NCBI GenBank assembly: GCA_937880065.1
Contig: CALFMA010000317.1
Location: forward strand, 1-6,176
Origin: an uncultured Ruminococcus sp.
Lineage (GTDB): Bacteria; Bacillota_A; Clostridia; Oscillospirales; Ruminococcaceae
Direction: 5' to 3'
DNA length: 6,176 nt
Made by a program: the position numbers and the translations under genes. Under the pieces are notes generated by a model. That model was not told the origin of the DNA, did not search any database, and worked only from the letters and a program-made list of their open reading frames with translations. Positions 1-6,038 of the stretch are shown here, in pieces; the stretch's first letter is position 1, and each line of letters opens with the position of its first letter.

Positions 1-129
1 TTTGATTTGTGTATTCCCGTTGATTCAAAATTCAACGACAATGAAGCAGCGGAGCTTGTGGCGGAGAAAATCAAGGAGAAAAATCCAACCTTTAAGACGG
101 TTATTCATCCCGAACACCCATTTGTCTAA
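1..129 (+). CDS. C-terminal end of a probable cation diffusion facilitator (CDF) family transporter, partial
   Basis: The plus-strand frame is open from the window edge and stops with TAA at 127-129, giving 42 residues that begin FDLCIPVDSKFND and end HPEHPFV. The start lies outside the window. The pattern (FD, a hydrophobic strand ending in P, an acidic helix with A-ELVAEKIKEKNP, then a second strand TVIHPEHPF) resembles the cytoplasmic ferredoxin-like C-terminal domain of CDF transporters, where the strand-helix-strand fold ends in a metal-responsive tail. Such proteins export Zn2+, Mn2+ or Fe2+ across the cytoplasmic membrane by proton antiport. The two histidines in the tail fit a metal-binding role but prove nothing. 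The fragment has no membrane part, so the family call rests on a short match from memory and could be wrong. A hairpin terminator follows at 163-198. Confidence 0.55.
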   Translation, partial: FDLCIPVDSKFNDNEAAELVAEKIKEKNPTFKTVIHPEHPFV

Positions 130-162
130 TTAAGAATTTAGAATTAAGAATTAAGAGTTTTT

Positions 163-198
163 ATGTGCGGTAGATTATTTTTCTTCCGCACATTTTCT
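163..198 (+). terminator. Probable rho-independent terminator of the plus-strand CDF-like gene
   Basis: A perfect 8-bp stem ATGTGCGG (163-170) pairs with CCGCACAT (186-193). After one mismatch, three further pairs (AGA 172-174 with TCT 182-184) leave a 7-nt loop. On the plus strand the stem runs into TTTTCT, a short and imperfect U tract. It starts 33 nt after the TAA of the plus-strand gene. On the opposite strand the stem is followed by A residues, so it should act in one direction only. Confidence 0.6.
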
Positions 199-206
199 AT
201 ATATGC

Positions 207-237
207 AAAAAAAATTGACGACTAAGATAGCCGTCAA
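207..237 (-). terminator. Rho-independent terminator for the minus-strand ligase-flippase-deoD transcript
   Basis: Read on the minus strand, TTGACG (237-232) pairs with CGTCAA (220-215). After one mismatch CTA and TAG extend the stem around a 3-nt loop. The stem is followed at once by eight consecutive T residues (214-207). This is a textbook intrinsic terminator, lying 54 bp past the deoD stop codon, and it should end transcription of the whole minus-strand gene string. Confidence 0.85.
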
Positions 238-250
238 AATTTCATTTTAT

Positions 251-294
251 ATAATTCATAATTGGGTTTTTAGAGGTACCCAATTCTTAATTAT
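251..294. repeat. Imperfect 17-bp inverted repeat overlapping the deoD stop codon
   Basis: ATAATT-CAT-AATTGGGT (251-267) faces ACCCAATT-CTT-AATTAT (278-294). The arms are 8 and 6 paired bases separated by a 3x3 internal mismatch, with a 10-nt loop. In the deoD mRNA the hairpin includes the TAA stop (293-291). It lacks a following U tract in either direction, so it is probably a 3'-end stabilising structure or part of the repeat described for the same gap, not the terminator itself. Confidence 0.5.
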
Positions 295-998
295 ATTCTT
301 GTGGCTGTTTCCAATGCAATTTCCATCATATCACGGAATGAGGTCTGTCGCTCCTCCGCCGTAGTGGCTAAGCCCTTTAATGGGCAGTCGGAAACCGTGA
401 GAATACAGAGTGCATTTTTGCCTGCTCTTGCCGCATTCATATAAAGTGCCGCTGATTCCATTTCAATTGCAAGAACTCCCATTTTATTCCACTCTGCAAG
501 GCTGTTTGCGTCGTCGTAGAATGTATCAGATGAAAGAATATTTCCTGCGTGATAAATGCAGCCCTTTGCCTCTGCTGCCTTTACAGCCTCGGCTATAAGC
601 TTCCAACTTGCAGTTGGTGCGTATGTTCCCGGAAGGCGATACTGTGCAGCATAGTTTGAATTTGTGCTTGCACTTACTCCGATAATTACCTCTCGAAGAT
701 TGATTTTGTCCGCAATTGAACCTGCTGTGCCGATGCGTATGATGTTTTCTACGTCATATTCATTGTAAAGTTCATGGGAATAAATTCCCATTGATGGCAT
801 ACCCATTCCGCTTCCCTGCACAGATACAGGCACTCCCTTATATGTGCCTGTAAATCCAAGCATACCACGTACCTCGTTGTAGCATACGGGATTTTCAAGA
901 TATGTTTCCGCAATGAATTTCGCTCTCAGGGGATCACCGGGCATAAGCACCGTTTTGGCTATATCTCCCTTTTTTGCATTGTTGTGTGGTGTTGGCAT
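291..998 (-). CDS. deoD: Purine nucleoside phosphorylase, DeoD type
   Basis: The 235-residue protein matches the hexameric bacterial DeoD family over its full length (about 235-240 residues). DeoD cleaves purine (deoxy)ribonucleosides with phosphate to free base and (deoxy)ribose-1-phosphate in cytoplasmic purine salvage. The N-terminus MPTPHNNAKKGDIA carries the conserved His5 that reaches into the neighbouring subunit's site. The phosphate-binding residues are visible as PGDPLRAK (20-27, with Gly21 and Arg25), Arg44 in VRGMLGFTGTYKG and Arg88 in IIRIGTAGS, where Thr91 replaces the Ser90 of E. coli. Nucleoside-binding EMES (179-182) and the catalytic Ser203-Asp204 with Arg217 are all present, so the enzyme should be active. 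The ATG at 998-996 has an AAGGAGG ribosome site 7 nt upstream. It starts only 15 nt after the flippase stop and so is almost surely cotranscribed with it. It is the last gene before the terminator. Confidence 0.96.
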   Translation of the reverse strand: MPTPHNNAKKGDIAKTVLMPGDPLRAKFIAETYLENPVCYNEVRGMLGFTGTYKGVPVSVQGSGMGMPSMGIYSHELYNEYDVENIIRIGTAGSIADKINLREVIIGVSASTNSNYAAQYRLPGTYAPTASWKLIAEAVKAAEAKGCIYHAGNILSSDTFYDDANSLAEWNKMGVLAIEMESAALYMNAARAGKNALCILTVSDCPLKGLATTAEERQTSFRDMMEIALETATRI

Positions 999-1013
999 AA
1001 ATATTCCTCCTTT

Positions 1014-2441
1014 TTACTTTTTCAATACCTTTTTCACGGTAGCAAGCATTGGCTTGAAATTGTAGACAGTTACAATTGCAAATATAAGCACATTCCACAG
1101 CCACCACATCGGCGGTGCTTTTATTACGATTATGCTCATTGCAACTACTAAGCCTGTGTTTATAAGTGAACGTGAAGCCTCAAACTTAAAAGGTATATAA
1201 TATCTTGCGTCAATTATTCTTGCCCAGAAGCAGAGATAATAACTCATAAGTGTTGCAATTGCCGCACCGTGTATGCCGATAACGGGAATCATTGCCCAGT
1301 TGAGGATAAGATTTGCCACACAGGCTGTAAGGCTTGTCCAAAAGCTGTTTTGCGTGTGCTTTGTTGCGGAATATATTCCTCCCAAAAACTGATTGAGAGC
1401 CATAAATATTGCCGCTACAATAAGAATTGGCGTGTAGATGTAAACTATGCCGTATTCCGAGAAAGTATCATCGGGTACAAGGAAATTCGTAATCGGCTTG
1501 CATATCATTATAAGTCCTGCCGCCGCTATAAACAGCATTGCTTCATATGCTGAATACACGCTCTGATAGAATTTTCCTCTGTCGGCGGATTCATTTTCAG
1601 TTATGGCTGACATATTCCACGCTTGGAAAAAGATTGTGGATACCATTGATACAAGGTTTGGTATTCTGTTGGCATAGCCGTATATTCCTGTTGCCGATAA
1701 TCCAAGCTCTACCCTCGAACTTCTCATATTTGTAAGGAAAAGCTTGTCTGACATACTTGTTACTGTCCACATTACAATTGTTGGAATAAGCGGTAAGGCA
1801 AATTTCATCATCTTTCCTGCAAGGCTTACGCTGAAATCCCTTACGCTGAAGAAAATTCCAAGATTTGCGAAAAAATAAAGGAATAATACAGATAAAAGGT
1901 CCGACAGAATAACGGAAAGCAAAAATCCCTTGACTCCCATTTTCATTCCTGCTATGAAGATAAAGCTGAATATAAGCAGGGTGAGAGTTGCGATTATTCC
2001 GTCAATGGCATACAGCTTGACCATATCCCTTGAACGGACAAACTGGGCACATAACATTCGCAATGACGAGGTGCAGACGTATATGGCAAGCATCAGCGAA
2101 TATCCCGATATGAAGTTGAGAATAGGTATAAACCGCAATCCAGGCACTATGATTATCAACGCAATCATTCCTGCAATTGTCATACAAGCCGATGTGCTGA
2201 ATACTTTCTTTTTATCATAGTTTCGGTCAAGTCCGAAGCGTATGAGATATTCCTGCAATGCAAATGTGAATATTGGCTGTAAAAATAACGCTATGGTTTC
2301 AAGGTTGTCCTTGATTCCGCTGTCATAGGCGTTGATATGCTTTGCGTAAAGTCGTGACAAAAGAATAACGAGGATTTTCGAGCCAAATGTTCCTATGGCA
2401 AATATCAGCGTATTTGACGCAAGCTTTTTGTATTTATTCAT
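1014..2441 (-). CDS. Wzx/MATE-like polysaccharide (oligosaccharide) flippase
   Basis: This 475-residue integral membrane protein has about 14 hydrophobic segments, beginning near residues 9-31, 46-68 and 83-105 and ending near 425-441 and 446-461. Size and topology fit the polysaccharide transporter branch of the MOP/MATE superfamily. Members flip lipid-linked glycans across the cytoplasmic membrane. Family-like stretches are MMKFALPLIPTIVMW followed by SMSDKLFL (211-236) at the start of the second half, and GIYGYANRIPNLVS with FFQAWN (252-276). I chose the ATG at 2441-2439, not the in-frame ATG 21 bp upstream, because TAAGGAGG sits 5 nt before it. That ATG overlaps the stop of the ligase gene as ATGA, which implies translational coupling. 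There are no glycosyltransferase genes nearby, so the substrate cannot be inferred. A lipid II flippase of MurJ type is less likely by sequence feel, but was not tested. Confidence 0.85.
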   Translation of the reverse strand: MNKYKKLASNTLIFAIGTFGSKILVILLSRLYAKHINAYDSGIKDNLETIALFLQPIFTFALQEYLIRFGLDRNYDKKKVFSTSACMTIAGMIALIIIVPGLRFIPILNFISGYSLMLAIYVCTSSLRMLCAQFVRSRDMVKLYAIDGIIATLTLLIFSFIFIAGMKMGVKGFLLSVILSDLLSVLFLYFFANLGIFFSVRDFSVSLAGKMMKFALPLIPTIVMWTVTSMSDKLFLTNMRSSRVELGLSATGIYGYANRIPNLVSMVSTIFFQAWNMSAITENESADRGKFYQSVYSAYEAMLFIAAAGLIMICKPITNFLVPDDTFSEYGIVYIYTPILIVAAIFMALNQFLGGIYSATKHTQNSFWTSLTACVANLILNWAMIPVIGIHGAAIATLMSYYLCFWARIIDARYYIPFKFEASRSLINTGLVVAMSIIVIKAPPMWWLWNVLIFAIVTVYNFKPMLATVKKVLKK

Positions 2442-3244
2442 TTCTGCCTCCTTATACGGCACAGATTGGCTTCTCCCGAAAACAGGCTTTTTTCATTGCC
2501 GTCGGCAAGCCTCAATATCAGATTTGCGTTGTCGTCAATTCCTGCCGCAAATCCCTCTACCGTTTCCCCTCCTGTATTTGCTGTGATGTAATTGCCCGTC
2601 AACAGCTCTCGGCGGCGGTATTCCCCAAGATGTGCCTTATTTTCTATATTTTCAAGATAATATTCAAGCCTGCCGAGAATTTCTCCGCAAAGCTCATTTC
2701 TGTCAATTATTTTTCCTGTTTCTCCCTCGATTGATGTTGCTATATTCCTTATTTCTTCGGGAAATTCACATCTGCGGATATTTATACCAATTCCGATTAC
2801 CGCATAATCAAGGGCTTTCAGCTTCGTATTCAATGCCGATTCCGTAAGTATTCCGCAGATTTTTTTGCCGTTGAGATAGAGGTCGTTTACCCATTTTATG
2901 CGGATATTCTCTCCGCAAAGCTTTTCTGCGGATTCGGCAGCTGCTACGGCTGCGGCTGAGGTTATGAATGGGGCAAGGGAAATGTCAAATTCGGGGCGGA
3001 TTATAACGCTCATATAAATGCCAGCACCCGACGGCGATTCAAATTTTCTGCCAAGTCTGCCCTTTCCTCCTGTCTGACTTTCGGCAATAACTATTGTGCC
3101 ATGGGCAGCTCCCTTTGCCGCAAGCTCCTTTGCATATGTGTTTGTGGAGAGAATTTCCTCAAATATGTGGATTTCCTTCCCAAACTTTTCAGATTTATTA
3201 TAGGCGGTTATTCGCTCCGCCAACAGCTTTTCTGTGTTTTTCAT
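2438..3244 (-). CDS. birA: Biotin--[acetyl-CoA-carboxylase] ligase, monofunctional (no DNA-binding domain)
   Basis: The 268-residue protein is a class I biotin protein ligase. It makes biotinyl-5'-AMP from biotin and ATP and transfers biotin to the acceptor lysine of carboxyl-carrier proteins in the cytoplasm. Visible motifs are STN (33-35), the adenylate-binding loop GGKGRLGR (59-66, the GRGRRGR loop of E. coli BirA), KWVND (117-121) with the catalytic lysine, GKKICGILTE (126-135) and GIGIN (151-155). An SH3-like C-terminal domain covers roughly 215-265. The protein starts directly with the catalytic domain: the roughly 60-residue winged helix that makes E. coli BirA a repressor is absent, so it should not regulate biotin genes itself. 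The promoter at 3254-3282 puts transcription start within a few bases of the ATG, and no SD is visible. The stop overlaps the flippase start as ATGA. The link with a flippase and deoD has no obvious metabolic logic. Confidence 0.93.
   Translation of the reverse strand: MKNTEKLLAERITAYNKSEKFGKEIHIFEEILSTNTYAKELAAKGAAHGTIVIAESQTGGKGRLGRKFESPSGAGIYMSVIIRPEFDISLAPFITSAAAVAAAESAEKLCGENIRIKWVNDLYLNGKKICGILTESALNTKLKALDYAVIGIGINIRRCEFPEEIRNIATSIEGETGKIIDRNELCGEILGRLEYYLENIENKAHLGEYRRRELLTGNYITANTGGETVEGFAAGIDDNANLILRLADGNEKSLFSGEANLCRIRRQK
2447..2454 (-). promoter_or_regulatory. Ribosome binding site TAAGGAGG that fixes the flippase start
   Basis: Read on the minus strand, TAAGGAGG is an 8-nt perfect complement of the 16S anti-SD. 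It lies 5 nt before the ATG at 2441-2439. It is built into the end of the ligase gene, where AGG AGG encodes two of its last arginines. The longer in-frame start at 2462 would place this site inside the coding sequence. Confidence 0.85.
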
Positions 3245-3253
3245 AATATATTT

Positions 3254-3282
3254 ATTATATCACATATATTTTAAAAATTCAA
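3254..3282 (-). promoter_or_regulatory. Probable sigma-A promoter of the biotin ligase-flippase-deoD unit
   Basis: On the minus strand, TTGAAT (3282-3277) is followed after exactly 17 bp by TATAAT (3259-3254), a perfect -10 box. The -10 is preceded by TGA, giving the TGn extended -10. An A tract at about 3291-3285 lies just upstream of the -35, as in UP elements. The expected start of transcription is near 3247, only about 3 nt before the ligase ATG (3244-3242). It sits in the 79-bp gap after the AEC gene, in which I see no convincing terminator. Confidence 0.75.
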
Positions 3283-3323
3283 TGTTTTTTTGTGAGAATT
3301 TATTGCTTCACATAAAGGGTTAA

Positions 3324-4277
3324 TCATATATATCCCTTTGAACGCAGTAAAAACAGCCACAAAGTTAATGTAAATGCTGAGCAAATGGTGGTGAGCATTA
3401 CTGCAAAGGCTGTAATCGTTCCCTTATGCCCGAAATTTTTTACCATTACAAAACAGCTGCCTGTTGTGGCACTTCCAAGCATTACAAGAACTGCCACCAG
3501 TTTTTCGCCACGAAATCCCATATTTATAGCAATCGGCAGGAAAATTCCACAGAATAAACTCAGCTTGATAAAGCAAATTCCTACAGTTACGCCTACTTTG
3601 CTCTTTGCTTCCTCAACTTTGAATGATGCACCCAAGGCAATAAGCGAAAGTGGCGTCGCCATATTTGCCATATAGCCAACAGTTTTTGACATTATGGCAG
3701 GCTGTGGAATTTTAATAAGCGACCACAAAATTCCCACGGCTATACCTATTATAATAGGATTTGTCACGACTCCCTTTAATGTGTCAAGAAACAGCATTTT
3801 TTTGCTCTCTCCCTTTTTGTCGGGAGATGTTGCCGCAAGAACTGCCACCGCTATTATATTGTAAATCGGCACAGTTCCCACTATCATTAGTGCCGCCATT
3901 AAGGATTCACCATAAATATTGTTTACAAAGGCTATTCCTAAAACTGCCGCTGAACTTCTGTATGATGCCTGAATTATCTCCCCTCGCTCTGCCTTGTCCT
4001 TGTGAAACAGCGAATAGACCACCGCAATTGCGACGCTTAAAATGGTGACAATTACGCAAAATCCCACCATTTCTCCGTCCCATACTGCACGAAAATCTGC
4101 CGTTGACAAGTCCTTGAAAAGCAGGGCAGGCAATGCGGCTTTAAATGTGAATTTATTCAGCTTTGATGTGGTGTGGTCATCAAGTAAATCAACCTTTCTG
4201 CATACATAGCCGAATATCATAAGCAATACTATGGGCATTGAGGCATTTAAGCTGAAAAGTAAATTTTCTGTCAGCAT
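3324..4277 (-). CDS. AEC (auxin efflux carrier) family transporter
   Basis: The 317-residue membrane protein has about ten hydrophobic segments in two halves split by a charged loop near 150-165 (SPDKKGESKK). This is the architecture and length of bacterial AEC-family (PF03547) carriers. Recognisable stretches are LNKFTFKAALPALLF (40-54, helix with a conserved proline), TNPIIIGIAVGILW (172-185) opening the second half, and ATPLSLIALGASF (207-219). Characterised bacterial members move malate, malonate or other carboxylates; the substrate here is unknown. The ATG at 4277-4275 follows the permease stop by 4 nt, and its ribosome site (GGGGTGA) overlaps that stop, so the two carriers are translated from one message. 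The TGA stop at 3324-3326 is followed by a 79-bp gap. Two dissimilar anion carriers in tandem suggest related substrates, for example uptake and efflux of carboxylates, but that is inference. Confidence 0.9.
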   Translation of the reverse strand: MLTENLLFSLNASMPIVLLMIFGYVCRKVDLLDDHTTSKLNKFTFKAALPALLFKDLSTADFRAVWDGEMVGFCVIVTILSVAIAVVYSLFHKDKAERGEIIQASYRSSAAVLGIAFVNNIYGESLMAALMIVGTVPIYNIIAVAVLAATSPDKKGESKKMLFLDTLKGVVTNPIIIGIAVGILWSLIKIPQPAIMSKTVGYMANMATPLSLIALGASFKVEEAKSKVGVTVGICFIKLSLFCGIFLPIAINMGFRGEKLVAVLVMLGSATTGSCFVMVKNFGHKGTITAFAVMLTTICSAFTLTLWLFLLRSKGYI

Positions 4278-4281
4278 AAAT

Positions 4282-5397
4282 TCACCCCAGACTGCGGATT
4301 ATTGCTGTAAATCCAAGAAGTGCCGCCAGCAATGCCACATTGACAACGGTGAAAACTCCCATATATCGCATAGTTTTTGCACCCTCTGCCGCCTTGTAGT
4401 ACTGGAATGAAATCAAGCTTGCAAGGGAGGCGATAATTGTTCCCAATCCGCCAAGATTTACGCCAAGCAATAATTCCTTGCCGTTGTCGGTAAATCCCGA
4501 CAGCATTACTGCCGCTGGAACATTGCTTATAATCTGAGAAAGTGCTACGGAAACTCCAAGCTCCCTTTCGGCTAAAATTCCCGAAACAAAGTCCTTTACT
4601 GCGTCAATTCGTGCGATATTTCCCACGAATACAAAAAAGCATACGAATGTGGCAAGAAGTCCGTAGTCAACCTTGAACAAAAGGCGATAATTAACCGACA
4701 ATGCAGTAACTATGGCAATTATCAGACATACCCAATCGGGAACTACTCGGAAAACCGAAAGCAGGCAGATAACGAACAAAACAAAGTATATAGCCGTTTT
4801 TGCCTTTGAAATATTATTTCCCTCTGCCGATTTTCCGCTGCATTCAGACCGTGGCAGCAGCAGACACATCAACATCAGCAGTACAAGGCTGACCACCGCC
4901 GAGGGCAGCATAGTTCCGAAGAAATCCCCTAAAGTCAGGCTGTACTTGTCGTAGATGAATAAATTCTGCGGATTGCCGAATGGAGTTACCATACTTCCTA
5001 AATTTGCCGCCGCTGTTTCGAGGACTATTGTGAGTATGCGGCTTTTTTCGTCCTTGATTTTGTCGAATACCATTAATGTCAGCGGCACAAATGTGATGAG
5101 TGCCACGTCGTTTGTCACAAGCATTGAGGAAAAAAAGCATAAAATGGTGAATATCAATCCTAATCGCCGTACATTTCCTGCTTTTTTCATCAGAACTGCC
5201 GTCAGTTTTTCAAATAAGCCGATACTTCTGAATCCGCCTATTGCTGTCATCAGGCAGAATAGTTGTATAAGTACCGTGAAATTTACGTAATCTTTATAGC
5301 CGCTGTCGGGGGGAATTACAAAAATAGTTGCCAACGCCGCTAAAAAGGCTATTATCAGCACCGGCTGGTCCTTTATAAATTTTTTTACTTTATCCAA
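4282..5397 (-). CDS. YbiR-type anion permease (SLC13/ArsB-like, CitMHS superfamily)
   Basis: The 371-residue membrane protein closely matches the length (about 372) and key motifs of E. coli YbiR, a putative anion transporter in the ion transporter superfamily. The two pseudo-repeats each carry a re-entrant tip: MLVTNDVALITFVPL (92-106) with TND, and SQIISNVPAAV (287-297) with SN. Conserved GSMVTPFGNPQN (134-145) follows the first tip, and VNLGGLGTIIASLASLI (313-329) follows the second. A hydrophilic linker (182-200) divides the halves. Relatives carry dicarboxylates, sulfate, arsenite or protons/Na+; the substrate here cannot be told. Translation appears to begin at TTG (5397-5395), inside the end of the kinase gene with a 13-bp overlap. 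GGAGATGA (5409-5402) is a good ribosome site 4 nt before it, and the first helix begins near residue 12, as expected. No alternative ATG exists before residue 50. Confidence 0.88.
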   Translation of the reverse strand: MDKVKKFIKDQPVLIIAFLAALATIFVIPPDSGYKDYVNFTVLIQLFCLMTAIGGFRSIGLFEKLTAVLMKKAGNVRRLGLIFTILCFFSSMLVTNDVALITFVPLTLMVFDKIKDEKSRILTIVLETAAANLGSMVTPFGNPQNLFIYDKYSLTLGDFFGTMLPSAVVSLVLLMLMCLLLPRSECSGKSAEGNNISKAKTAIYFVLFVICLLSVFRVVPDWVCLIIAIVTALSVNYRLLFKVDYGLLATFVCFFVFVGNIARIDAVKDFVSGILAERELGVSVALSQIISNVPAAVMLSGFTDNGKELLLGVNLGGLGTIIASLASLISFQYYKAAEGAKTMRYMGVFTVVNVALLAALLGFTAIIRSLG

Positions 5398-5966
5398 GCT
5401 CTCATCTCCATTTTGATTTCATCTATACATTCCTCAATTTCTCCCTCATTGGAAAAACGTCGGATTATGCCTGCTTCTTTCAGCTTTTCCTCGGAAAAAT
5501 CGCTGCTATCTGCAAGAAATCGTCTGCAAAGCTCTGCATATTTCGGATTTGTCTGGAGTCGCTCACGCTCCACAGCTCGTGCAAGCCTCAATCCGTCCTC
5601 AACTTCAATATAAATCGGCACTACTGCTTCACCGAAATGCTCTTTGATTTTTACATAGCTTTCAAGTGTGCCAATGCCGATGCAATTGCCCTTTTCGATG
5701 TCAATACTGTCCTTTGATGTGAAATAAATCCACTCACCGTGAATTGTGTTGTATATGCGTTCTTCGATAACCTTGCCTTCCGATTTCATTTTATCAAAGC
5801 AAGCACGGTCAACAAAGTGATATTCCCTGCCGTTTTCCTCGTTTTCACGCATCGGACGGGTTGTGTAAAGTACCACGGGCAGGAGTTTTTCCTCCGACCT
5901 TATACGATTGTAAATTGTGTCCTTTCCGCTGGAACTTTTGCCCATAATATAAAAAATACGATTCAT
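5385..5966 (-). CDS. Guanylate kinase-like P-loop nucleoside monophosphate kinase
   Basis: The 193-residue protein has the guanylate kinase layout and roughly its length (about 190-210). The P-loop is GKSSSGKD (9-16). The GMP-binding region reads YTTRPMRENEENGREYHFV (34-52), preserving the TTR-R--E--G--Y-F pattern. Glu68/69 and WIYFTS (79-84, where guanylate kinase has YYGTS) complete the GMP pocket. The lid and adenine-side arginines are in ARAVERERLQTNPKY and RRF with DFSEEKL (128-160). The P-loop ends in Lys-Asp where canonical guanylate kinase has Lys-Ser/Thr, with Thr17 following. This suggests a paralogue subfamily, so I leave the symbol blank: it may phosphorylate GMP or a related nucleotide. 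The ATG at 5966-5964 has GAGGTGA 4 nt upstream and a strong promoter behind that. It is first in a transcript with two anion carriers, an unusual place for a housekeeping gmk. Confidence 0.82.
   Translation of the reverse strand: MNRIFYIMGKSSSGKDTIYNRIRSEEKLLPVVLYTTRPMRENEENGREYHFVDRACFDKMKSEGKVIEERIYNTIHGEWIYFTSKDSIDIEKGNCIGIGTLESYVKIKEHFGEAVVPIYIEVEDGLRLARAVERERLQTNPKYAELCRRFLADSSDFSEEKLKEAGIIRRFSNEGEIEECIDEIKMEMRAWIK
5402..5409 (-). promoter_or_regulatory. Ribosome binding site supporting the TTG start of the YbiR-type permease
   Basis: GGAGATGA on the minus strand matches GGAGGTGA at seven of eight bases. It ends 4 nt before TTG at 5397. It lies wholly inside the upstream kinase gene, so permease translation is probably coupled to passage through the kinase stop (TAA, 5387-5385). 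Confidence 0.6.
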
Positions 5967-6002
5967 TTTTTCACCTCGTTTTAAAAAAAATTCACCTATA
6001 TA

Positions 6003-6031
6003 ATTTTACCATAGCATAACTAAAGTGTCAA
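6003..6031 (-). promoter_or_regulatory. Strong sigma-A promoter of the kinase-permease-AEC unit
   Basis: On the minus strand, a perfect -35 TTGACA (6031-6026) is followed after exactly 17 bp by -10 TAAAAT (6008-6003), five of six consensus. The -10 is preceded by TGG, so the TGn extended -10 is also met. Transcription should begin near 5996, giving a leader of about 30 nt that contains GAGGTGA (5977-5971) before the kinase ATG. No attenuator or riboswitch fits in so short a leader. Confidence 0.85.
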
Positions 6032-6038
6032 GAAAAAA

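Larger units (their letters stand above)
127..293. repeat. AATTAAGAATT repeats: two direct copies on one side, one inverted copy on the other side of the convergent intergenic gap
   Basis: AATTAAGAATT occurs at 128-138 and again at 142-152, with a partial third unit to about 156. Its reverse complement AATTCTTAATT occurs at 282-292. Counting one more base each side, TAATTAAGAATT (127-138) and AATTCTTAATTA (282-293) form a perfect 12-bp inverted pair. The outer ends coincide with the TAA stop codons of both flanking genes. The two terminator hairpins lie between the arms. This could be a degenerate MITE-like intergenic element or simply AT-rich sequence around two terminators; no transposase or target-site duplication is visible. 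Confidence 0.4.

Noticed and set aside
1269..2734. Several plus-strand open frames of 60-115 codons opposite the flippase and ligase genes
   Set aside because: They lie antisense to clear family members, lack ribosome sites and encode low-complexity, cysteine/phenylalanine-rich peptides typical of shadow frames.
3291..3312. TGTGA...TCACA inverted repeat between the AEC gene and the ligase, possible CRP-like operator
   Set aside because: The two 5-bp arms are 12 bp apart, against about 6 bp in a CRP site, and it lies away from the core promoter. Chance is the simpler explanation in this AT-rich gap.
3314..3339. Hairpin AAAGGG/CCCTTT over the AEC stop codon as a terminator
   Set aside because: The stem is only 6 bp, and on the minus strand it is followed by ATGTGAAG, not a U tract, so it does not look like an intrinsic terminator.
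4844..5140. Minus-strand 98-codon frame inside the permease gene
   Set aside because: It is in another frame of a well-supported membrane protein gene, with no ribosome site or recognisable motif.
5967..6002. Riboswitch or attenuator in the leader of the kinase unit
   Set aside because: The predicted leader is only about 30 nt and carries no stem or U tract that could switch; only the ribosome binding site is visible.
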